The notes under the pieces are model-generated. The model searched no databases and was not told where the DNA came from. It worked only from the letters and a program-made list of their open reading frames with translations. Source: Ruminococcus sp. (lineage in GTDB: Bacteria > Bacillota > Clostridia > Oscillospirales > Ruminococcaceae). Taken from it: DNA of 64,000 nt. The stretch is taken from contig NZ_JAILNU010000088.1 in NCBI RefSeq assembly GCF_024691275.1, positions 1-64,000 on the forward strand, read 5' to 3'. Of this stretch, positions 1-6,308 are shown one piece after another; positions within the stretch are counted from its first letter, which is position 1, and each line of letters begins with the position of its first letter. A program made the position numbers and the translations under genes.

Positions 1-36
1 TCGTATTCCTCCTATGTCTAATTTAGTCCTGTTTAC

Positions 37-75
37 TCCATAGACTATTTTAGATACTCTAATTTAGTCTATGGA
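37..75. repeat. 11-bp perfect inverted repeat
   Basis: Arms at 37-47 and 65-75 are exact reverse complements (TCCATAGACTA / TAGTCTATGGA) around a 17-base AT-rich loop. The flanks hold further TAGTC/TAGAC words, so the first 100 bases look like repeated operator-like or recombination-site-like DNA. It sits beside an eroded integrase, which makes an old attachment or binding site possible, but nothing proves it. Confidence 0.4.
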
Positions 76-126
76 CTCGCTTAGACTTTATTATACATCA
101 GATTCCTTTTGGAAGGAATACGTCCT

Positions 127-288
127 TTATTTTACGCTTACCATTGAAAGCGGTAAATGTGTTGATATATTAGTATAAAATGCATTTGGGAATTTTGATT
201 TAATATATGGAAAAGCACTGTCAAAAATAATTTCATCGCCTAAATTTAAAGTGCTTATTGACGGATTATACAATACTATTTGCTTCAT
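127..288 (-). pseudogene. N-terminal fragment resembling polysaccharide pyruvyl transferase family
   Basis: A 53-codon reading frame starts at ATG 288 behind GAAAGGTG and stops at 127. It begins MKQIVLYNPSISTLNLGDE, and the NLGDEIIFDSA stretch resembles the N-terminus of the polysaccharide pyruvyl transferase (CsaB/WcaK-like) superfamily, whose members are usually 300 residues or more. Only the first strand-helix unit is present, so this is most likely a truncated remnant. It lies in AT-rich DNA just downstream of the broken integrase, consistent with an eroded genomic island. The family call rests on a short motif and is tentative. Confidence 0.35.
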
Positions 289-428
289 ATCCAGACACCT
301 TTCTGTTATTTGATTTCACTTATGATTGAGATGTTGCTTTTTATACGTTACTCTTTTCAATATATGTTAAACATAGCATATGGGCAAACATAAAAATAAG
401 AAAATAGTAAGGAGTTTCAAAGCCTACA

Positions 429-983
429 TTAGTTGATACAATAGCCCACCAGCTTCTTCTGCTGTTCATCGTCCATTTTGTGAGGCTTTTTCTTTTCCGC
501 TTTCGGGAGCGACACGTTTTTTAGCGACAGCTTAAAGGAATATTCCTCCTGCGCATACGCCAAAAGTTCCTTGAAAACGGTGAATAGGTCACGCACATAG
601 CCTGCGGACAGTCCGCTGTCCACTTTTTCCTTTATAAAAGCGTTAATCGTGGCTGAATTGATCGAAGTGCAGAGCATTTCCCCAAAATACGGCAGGATAT
701 GCTTCTCGAATTTCATCGTATAGTTGGCGTATGTAGACTCCTTAACACGGTTCACGATAGCATTGAGCCACTCGCCGTATACCTTTTTAATAGTAATGCA
801 TCTGCCGGAGAGATAATTGCTTTCGATCTCACGGGCTATGCGGAGCTTCTGCTCGGCTTCATCGTAGGACTTGCCATAGACATATTGATAGACAGGCTTT
901 CCGTTCGACTCATGGTCGATAATGAATCGCCCCATAAAACGCCCGTCTTTACGCTTTGTGATTGTCTCTCTATCTTGCAGCAT
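429..983 (-). pseudogene. Tyrosine recombinase/integrase remnant lacking the catalytic domain
   Basis: The 184-residue product opens with an AP2-like integrase DNA-binding segment (KRKDGRFMGRFIIDHESNGK) and continues into the SAM-like core-binding domain (TYANYTMKFEKHILPYFGEM, then SGLSAGYVRDLFTVFKELL). These are the first two domains of Tn916/phage-type tyrosine integrases, normally about 380-400 residues. The C-terminal catalytic domain with the Arg-His-x-x-Arg and Tyr residues is missing: the frame stops at 429 and no continuation is visible below it. The start at 983 follows AAAGGAGAG. I infer the leftover of an integrative element; the remnant should be inactive for recombination, though it might still bind DNA. 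Confidence 0.75.
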
Positions 984-1325
984 AATGTCTCTCCTTTTCT
1001 TCTTTTACTCCATCGTAAAATACAAACAGTATATTCAACACTATATATTACAGATAAATCATTCTACCATGATAAATGTGTAGCAATTAACGAAAAACCA
1101 AGCTCGGCAGTTTGTGAAAATCGCCTAATTTGTAAGAAAATTTTCGTATCTGCTTGATTTTGTATACATCAAGTAGTATAATATAAATATATTAGTGTAT
1201 ATTGTTTCCTATATCGTTTCAAGTCTCTGTCCAGTGATTTGAAGCGGTACGGAGCAGTTTTCTCGAAATTTGTAATTTTGCGAAATACAGGTTTCGGATA
1301 GAATGATTAGAATTATACTAAATAA
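984..1325. other. Intergenic stretch without a recognisable gene
   Basis: AT-rich DNA between the integrase remnant and the CPBP pseudogene. I see no convincing reading frame with a ribosome site and no structured RNA. The plus-strand frame at 699-1157 is a shadow of the integrase and has no ribosome site. Confidence 0.5.
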
Positions 1326-1372
1326 AAAAAGAGTATCAACCCCCTATCTTATAGGAGATTGATACTCTTTTT
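1326..1372. terminator. Bidirectional rho-independent terminator
   Basis: Arms 1326-1339 (AAAAAGAGTATCAA) and 1359-1372 are perfect reverse complements, enclosing a second small stem (CCTAT/ATAGG). A-runs and T-runs flank the stem, so it could end transcription on either strand. On the minus strand it follows the CPBP pseudogene. Confidence 0.7.
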
Positions 1373-1431
1373 GCTATATTTTGCTTTTAGCGGTATAAGG
1401 TCACTTTCGGGATACTACCCATTTTGGAATC

Positions 1432-1956
1432 TTATCTTGGTATGAAGCAATGCTGAAGGGCATAGAAAAAGGCGGGTATGAGTATTGTCGCATACTTGTT
1501 CCTGATATGGTTCACGCCGCAGCCAAGGTACAGACCGTCCTCGGCAAGAGCGGTCGTAACAGGCAGGACTGCGATGTTCAGCACAGCTGATATCAGCGGT
1601 ATGGGCTCGACCATCATAGGCGAAGAATAGGGGAGAACTCCGTAACATATATAGCCTGCTATGTAAAGCCCTGCCATTCCTATCATAATGAAGCCGATTA
1701 TCGGCAGGATCATTTTTTTTACAGGAGTTTTTCCTTTTTGCAGACCGACGAGCTCGCTGTAACTGCTTCCTGTTCGTTTAGCAGAAATGACCAGAAAAAT
1801 AATAGTTGCTGCGTTAACGATGCTTGCGATTATTGACCACCAACTGCTGATATCGTCAACTTTCTGTTAAGTGATAAATGCTCCTGCGAGAAAGATGACA
1901 AGGAATAAAATGCAGCGGGCAGGGAGAAAGCATTTCAGACAGCTTGTATTTTTCAT
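1432..1956 (-). pseudogene. CPBP (CAAX-type) intramembrane protease pseudogene
   Basis: The frame begins at ATG 1956 (MKNTSCLKCFLPARC) with a hydrophobic segment and meets an in-frame TAA after ...GAFIT. It then stays open in the same frame to 1432. The second part carries hydrophobic helices and a CPBP-like core: LAEDGLYLGCG stands where active members have an EExxxR motif, followed by ILIPAFFYALQHCFIP, the usual second His-bearing helix. The EE pair is ED and the Arg is Leu, and the C-terminal helices are missing. An internal stop, damaged motif and truncation together point to a decayed gene. CPBP proteins often sit beside bacteriocin or peptide-maturation loci; none is visible here. Confidence 0.65.
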
Positions 1957-1965
1957 TCTGACACC

Positions 1966-2208
1966 TCAGTTATCTTTTATTTTATGAGCGGTTATAATCG
2001 TATAGCTGTAAGCATTTACAGTGATGATACAGCCGTTCACGGTTATGTACCAGTTCTTGCCGCGGCGCTCGATAACAGCGTCGGGCGAAAGTATCTTTTC
2101 CCTGCACCATTCCACAGCATCATCGTGATCGAGGGAAAGATTCCTCTTTATACGAACTGCGCCAAGCTCCGTGGTATGGAGCTTGGCGATATTGTTCAGT
2201 AATTCCAT
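1966..2208 (-). CDS. DUF3781 family protein
   Basis: An 80-residue cytoplasmic protein. The run AVEWCREKILSPDAVIERRGK followed by NWYITVNG and ITVNAYSYTIITAHKI matches my recollection of the DUF3781 family, small one-domain proteins of unknown function common in Firmicutes. The length is normal for the family. Its ATG overlaps the stop codon of the upstream DUF1015 gene by one base (TAATG), so translation is probably coupled; no strong ribosome site of its own is visible. Function is unknown. Confidence 0.75.
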   Translation of the reverse strand: MELLNNIAKLHTTELGAVRIKRNLSLDHDDAVEWCREKILSPDAVIERRGKNWYITVNGCIITVNAYSYTIITAHKIKDN

Positions 2209-3476
2209 TATTCAGTAATTCTGCGAGTTTCGATGTAGAATCTCTTATCCTCAGCGTGTCCCATTGAGAATGTCTTTCGTGGGAGCGCTCCGTCCTTGAT
2301 AACGGTAGGGAAGAGCTGCGACTTGTCCATATCAGGAAGAACGAATGAAATGCCGTTGTGCTTCTCGGCGAGAGACTTAACAGTATCAGCACCGTGGATA
2401 TAGTCGATCTTGCCGCCGTTTGCCTTGATATAGCTGTCAAGGAAGTTCTGGAGCGAACCAACGGAAAGATTTGAGGACTTCTTGTTGATGTAGAGCTTCT
2501 TCTCGGAGCCGCCGCATGAGCAGATAACGTACTGGTCGGACTCCTTAGTCTCGGAAAGATCAAGTGCGGAAGTGAGCTCGTTTATGAGCTTTTCGCAGTC
2601 TACATCGTATACAAGGCGGTGTATAGCCTCGAATTTGAGAGCGTCGCTGTGGAGATTAACGATCTCGGCAAGTGCATAGCGAGCAGGGTGATTTGAGAGA
2701 TCCTTGTCCGGGTTAGCTTTTTTCAGCTGCTCGTAGAACTCCTTTGCGGTAGCGAGAGAGTGGTTGCCGTCGCCCATAGCATAGAGGAGTACAGGAGTTT
2801 TGCTGAGACCGTACTTCTTGCAGAAAGTGTCGGGGTCAGCAAGTGCGCAGAGAGCCTTGTCGATAGTCTCCTGTGCGGACTTGTCTACCAGCCAGCCCTT
2901 GATGCTGCCGCCGTTCTGCATAAGCTCGAAATCGTAGAGCTTTCTGTCGTCGGAAACTGTCTTTGCGAGCGGCTCGATAACAGTATTGTCAGGATCGTCA
3001 ATAAGTATCATAATATGGGGGAGCTCAAGAGGTGCGCCCTGTCTTACCTTGATACGGGGAGGTATACGCTCGATGACAGTAGCTTCGGTAGCTCTTACCT
3101 CGGAGGTGCTGCCCTTTGAGAAGTCGTACTTTTCGAGGTCGATAGCGCCAACGATGCCCTGACGGAGGATACCGTTGCTCTGGGTGCGCTCAACGTATAC
3201 CATAGCGTCCTTATATTCTGTGAAAATACCGTCTGCAAGGTACTTGTCCATAGCTGTGTGGATATTGTCTATGCGCTGTGCAACTCCGTCCTGCTCAAGA
3301 TAAAGCTCGGGGAGGATAAGGTTCAGCGTTGACGGAGCGTTTCCGACTGTAGCGCTGACCTCGTCCCAGTACTCAGGCTCACTGGTGTACTGGTCGCAGG
3401 CGATAACAGACCACTTGTGCATATCGCAGTCCTTGGGAATAAGAATGTCAGCAGAATGAAATGCGGTTGAGTTCAT
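2208..3476 (-). CDS. DUF1015 family protein
   Basis: A 422-residue soluble protein that opens with FHSADILIPKDCDMHKWSVIACDQYTSE (read as two adjoining stretches), the typical beginning of the DUF1015 family. Later features are a central AMGDGNHSLATAKEF motif and a C-terminal FVLPDMDKSQLFPTVIKDG segment ending in SMGHAEDKRFYIE, all usual for the family. The biochemical role is not established; the GDGNHS motif has been read as nucleotide- or phosphate-related. The start at 3476 follows AAAGGAG at eight bases. It is translationally coupled to the DUF3781 gene. Confidence 0.8.
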   Translation of the reverse strand: MNSTAFHSADILIPKDCDMHKWSVIACDQYTSEPEYWDEVSATVGNAPSTLNLILPELYLEQDGVAQRIDNIHTAMDKYLADGIFTEYKDAMVYVERTQSNGILRQGIVGAIDLEKYDFSKGSTSEVRATEATVIERIPPRIKVRQGAPLELPHIMILIDDPDNTVIEPLAKTVSDDRKLYDFELMQNGGSIKGWLVDKSAQETIDKALCALADPDTFCKKYGLSKTPVLLYAMGDGNHSLATAKEFYEQLKKANPDKDLSNHPARYALAEIVNLHSDALKFEAIHRLVYDVDCEKLINELTSALDLSETKESDQYVICSCGGSEKKLYINKKSSNLSVGSLQNFLDSYIKANGGKIDYIHGADTVKSLAEKHNGISFVLPDMDKSQLFPTVIKDGALPRKTFSMGHAEDKRFYIETRRITE

Positions 3477-3529
3477 GGTAAATACTCCTTTATAGTTATT
3501 GGTTTTTAGTGCTTAGTGATTAGATATTT

Positions 3530-3554
3530 GTAGGGGCGGGTTTCGCTCGCCCGT
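3530..3554 (+). repeat. Dispersed GGGGCG palindrome, copy 1
   Basis: TAGGGGCGGGTTTCGCTCGC and the following CCG can form a short GC-rich hairpin in otherwise AT-rich DNA. Similar units lie at 21623-21647 and 36783-36846. It looks like a small dispersed palindromic repeat rather than a gene-specific site. Confidence 0.4.
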
Positions 3555-3592
3555 GATATTTTATCGTGACCTGCGGATGCGCAATGCGCTGT

Positions 3593-4147
3593 CTACAGAG
3601 CACTTTTCAGTTCATTGAACAGTCTGCCGACAGGCAGTCCCACCACGTTGAAGAAGTCGCCGTCGATGTGGGAGATAAGAGCCGAGCCGCGTCCCTGTAT
3701 ACCGTAGCCGCCAGCCTTGTCATAGGGCTCGTCAGTGTCGGCGTAGGCTTCTATCTCAGCTTGGGTAAGCTCTCGAAAAGTAACATCTGTCATCTCTGAA
3801 AATGAGCTTGCCTTTCCGCCGCAGATTATGCAGCAGCCCGTGATGACCTGATGTGTTCTGCCTGACAGCTTCGATATATCGGTTATGCACTGAGCTTTGT
3901 CCTTGGGCTTGCCTAATATCTCGCTGCCAAGTATTACGGTCGTATCGCAGCCGATGACTATGCAGTCAGGGTACTTCTCAGCCGCAGCTTTTGCTTTCAG
4001 TACAGCAAGGTACTCGGAAGCCGCTGTCGGCTCGATATTATCGGGGAGAGTTTCGTCACAGTCCGTGGAGACTGCCTCGAAGTCCTCGGTTATGTATCTC
4101 ATCAGTTCTCGCCGTCTTGGCGATGCCGAAGCAAGTATAATTTTCAT
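3593..4147 (-). CDS. maf: Maf-like nucleotide pyrophosphatase
   Basis: A 184-residue cytoplasmic enzyme of the Maf/HAM1 superfamily, which hydrolyses non-canonical or selected nucleoside triphosphates to the monophosphate and pyrophosphate. Seen directly: the N-terminal SASPRRRELM phosphate-binding loop, the central VIGCDTTVILGSEILGKPKD stretch with the catalytic Asp, and EPYDKAGGYGIQGRG near the C-terminus, all signatures of Maf proteins. Length is normal. The start at 4147 has AAGGAG five bases upstream. Which nucleotide is preferred cannot be read from the sequence. Confidence 0.93.
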   Translation of the reverse strand: MKIILASASPRRRELMRYITEDFEAVSTDCDETLPDNIEPTAASEYLAVLKAKAAAEKYPDCIVIGCDTTVILGSEILGKPKDKAQCITDISKLSGRTHQVITGCCIICGGKASSFSEMTDVTFRELTQAEIEAYADTDEPYDKAGGYGIQGRGSALISHIDGDFFNVVGLPVGRLFNELKSAL

Positions 4148-4367
4148 GAGTTCTCCTTAAAGTATCTTTTACAATGCATAATTTTTAACTGTTAAGTTTT
4201 GTGGACTAAATTATTTTTGATTAATTAACGTAATTATGCTATATTAATTATTTTACCACATCTGGATAGAGCTGTCAAGGTCAAAAATGATAGCTGGTTG
4301 TTGAAAATGCATTATGATTGACAAAAAGTATTGATAAATTTTTACTATATCATTTTTGTGCCGCTTA

Positions 4368-4396
4368 TTGTTTTTTGTCGTTAAATGTTGTATAAT
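4368..4396 (+). promoter_or_regulatory. Promoter of the MATE transporter gene
   Basis: TTGTTT (4368-4373), a 17-base spacer, and a consensus TATAAT (4391-4396) precede the start codon at 4441. The rest of 4148-4367 is AT-rich with no other signal I can name. Confidence 0.7.
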
Positions 4397-4440
4397 TAAT
4401 TAGAATTTATGAATTGAAAAAAAGAAGGTTAGGAAAAATT

Positions 4441-5991
4441 ATGTATGACAGAGCTTTAGACGGACCTCCCGTCGGCTATGGCGGACCTCCTCGCGGCAAA
4501 GGTGGACCGCCCCAGGGTGCAGGCGGACCACCACCGGGTGCAGGAGGGCCACCACCGGGTGTAGGCGGACCACCACCGGGTGCAGGAGGGCCACCGCGGG
4601 GTGCAGGAGGCCCCCCTGGAGGACCTATGGGCAATCCTCTTGGAAATGCCCCTGTGCGCTCACTTATGATAAAATTTGCTATCCCGAGTATCATTGGTAT
4701 GCTGGTAAGTGCCCTATACAATATGGTAGACCAGCTGTTCATCGGCAAGGCAGTAGGTACTCTCGGAAATACGGCAACTTCTATCGCATTCCCTTTTACT
4801 ACGGGCTGTATGGCGCTTGCATTGCTGTTCGGCATTGGCGGTGCATCGTGCTTCAACCTTACAATGGGAATGGGCGACAAAAAAAGAGCGCCTTATTTTG
4901 CAGGAAACGCGCTTACACTTCTTGTTGTGAGCGGCATCATTCTTTCAACGGTCACGTTATTGTATCTTACACCGCTTCTTAAACGTTTTGGAGCAACACC
5001 TGCGGTGCTTCCGTATGCGAAGGAATATGTCAGGTATACAGCATTCGGCTTCCCGTTCCTGATACTCACAGCGGGCGGCGGTCATATAATCCGTGCGGAC
5101 GGAAGTCCGAAGATGACAATGATATGCAACATTACAGGTGCGGTCATAAATACTATTCTTGACGCAGTGTTCGTTCTCGGCCTTGGCTGGGGAATGAAGG
5201 GAGCTGCTATTGCTACAGTTATCGGACAGTTCGCTGCGGCAGTCATTGTTATCGTATACTGTATGAACTTCAAGACCGTCTACCTTTTTGGAAGGCATCT
5301 TCTCCCGTCAGGCAGTATCATAAGCAGGATTTGCTCGATCGGTATGGCTTCGTGTTTCAATCAGCTTGCTATTGCCATTGTGCAGATAGTTCTGAACAAT
5401 TCTCTCAGACATTACGGTGCAGCTTCTCATTACGGTGCGGAAGACCCGATCGCTGTTGCAGGTATCGTAATGAAGGTAAATATGATCGTATTCTCAATAG
5501 TTATCGGACTTGCCCAGGGTACACAGCCAATTGAGAGCTTCAACTACGGTGCAAAGAAGTACGATCGTGTAAGGAGCGCATTCTGGATGGCTGTGAAAGC
5601 AGGCACAGTGATATCAATTGTTGCTTTTGTGCTGTTCCAGCTTTTCCCGAGGCAGATACTGGGGGCATTTGCAAATGAAAACGCAAGCGAAGGATATTAT
5701 GAGTTTGGTGCGAAGTTCTTCAGGATATTCCTGTTCTTCACATGGATCAACGGATTGCAGCCTATAACATCAACATTCTTCACTTCAATAGGCAAGTCGA
5801 TAAAGGGCGTGTTCCTGTCGCTTACGAGACAGATACTGTTCTTCCTGCCGCTTCTGATATGTCTGCCGCTCATTTTCGGCATAAACGGTATCACCTATAC
5901 AGGACCGATTGCGGACGGACTTTCTGCTGTTGTGGCGATCTTGATGGCGATGCATGAATTTAAGCTCATGCGTGAGCTCGAATGGTACTGA
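4441..5991 (+). CDS. MATE family multidrug/metabolite efflux transporter with Gly-Pro-rich N-terminus
   Basis: A polytopic membrane protein of the MATE family, which exports organic cations or drugs in exchange for Na+ or H+. I choose ATG 4441, which has AGGA seven bases upstream, over the in-frame TTG at 4414. The MATE core begins near residue 70 (PVRSLMIKFAIPSIIGMLVS, then ALYNMVDQLFIGKAVG) and has about 12 hydrophobic helices to the end. The first 70 residues are odd: repeats of GGPPPGAGGPP and variants, probably a disordered cytoplasmic tail, encoded by a GC-rich internally repetitive stretch at about 4466-4627. Substrate unknown. The gene has its own promoter and a terminator at 6055-6090. 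Confidence 0.93.
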   Translation: MYDRALDGPPVGYGGPPRGKGGPPQGAGGPPPGAGGPPPGVGGPPPGAGGPPRGAGGPPGGPMGNPLGNAPVRSLMIKFAIPSIIGMLVSALYNMVDQLFIGKAVGTLGNTATSIAFPFTTGCMALALLFGIGGASCFNLTMGMGDKKRAPYFAGNALTLLVVSGIILSTVTLLYLTPLLKRFGATPAVLPYAKEYVRYTAFGFPFLILTAGGGHIIRADGSPKMTMICNITGAVINTILDAVFVLGLGWGMKGAAIATVIGQFAAAVIVIVYCMNFKTVYLFGRHLLPSGSIISRICSIGMASCFNQLAIAIVQIVLNNSLRHYGAASHYGAEDPIAVAGIVMKVNMIVFSIVIGLAQGTQPIESFNYGAKKYDRVRSAFWMAVKAGTVISIVAFVLFQLFPRQILGAFANENASEGYYEFGAKFFRIFLFFTWINGLQPITSTFFTSIGKSIKGVFLSLTRQILFFLPLLICLPLIFGINGITYTGPIADGLSAVVAILMAMHEFKLMRELEWY

Positions 5992-6054
5992 TTCGGCGGT
6001 ATATGGTCGAAAGCTTTCAGTCTATCGGAAACGATATAAAGTTAAAATAAAAAT

Positions 6055-6090
6055 AAAAATCCTGCGGTATTGATTTATTGCAGGATTTTT
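6055..6090 (+). terminator. Terminator after the MATE gene
   Basis: AAAAATCCTGC (6055-6065) and GCAGGATTTTT (6080-6090) form an 11-bp stem followed by T residues. Confidence 0.85.
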
Positions 6091-6098
6091 GTTATAAT
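6070..6098 (+). promoter_or_regulatory. Promoter of tRNA-Gln
   Basis: TTGATT (6070-6075), 17 bases, TATAAT (6093-6098). The tRNA begins 16 bases later. The -35 box lies in the loop of the preceding terminator, so the two elements overlap. Confidence 0.65.
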
Positions 6099-6113
6099 AT
6101 TATGGTGATATTT

Positions 6114-6185
6114 TGGGGTGTAGCCAAGCGGTAAGGCACAGGACTTTGACTCCTGCACTCGTGGGTTCAAATCCCGCCGCCCCAA
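6114..6185 (+). tRNA. tRNA-Gln (anticodon TTG)
   Basis: A full cloverleaf can be drawn. The acceptor stem TGGGGTG pairs with CGCCCCA (one T-G wobble) and the discriminator base is A6185. The D-arm region is AGCCAAGCGG, the anticodon loop CTTTGAC gives anticodon TTG, and the T-arm contains GGGTTCAAATCCC. The 3' CCA is not encoded. The tRNA has its own promoter and is followed by a strong terminator. Confidence 0.95.
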
Positions 6186-6192
6186 CTGACTC

Positions 6193-6232
6193 AGCACCGC
6201 AGGTCGGCATAGCCGATCTGCGGTGCTTTTTA
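6193..6232 (+). terminator. Terminator after tRNA-Gln
   Basis: AGCACCGCAG (6193-6202) pairs with CTGCGGTGCT (6218-6227), with an inner GTCGGC/GCCGAT stem, followed by TTTTTAT. Confidence 0.9.
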
Positions 6233-6238
6233 TATTAG

Positions 6239-6275
6239 AAAAGCTCACCCGTTTCGTATGAAGTAGGTGAGCTTT
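6239..6275 (-). terminator. Terminator after the CotH-dockerin gene
   Basis: AAAGCTCACC and GGTGAGCTTT (6240-6249 and 6266-6275) form a hairpin just beyond the minus-strand stop codon at 6309; read on the minus strand it ends in TTTTCT. Confidence 0.75.
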
Positions 6276-6308
6276 CTGTTGCTGTTTGGTTATAATAAAC
6301 TGTTGATA

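Noticed and set aside
429..1956. A complete integrative element at the left end
   Set aside because: No excisionase, relaxase or catalytic integrase domain and no matching direct repeats are visible; only remnants remain.
2120..2563. 147-codon minus-strand frame rich in Ser/Arg/Thr
   Set aside because: It overlaps the 3' end of the DUF1015 gene in another frame, has a biased shadow composition and no ribosome site.
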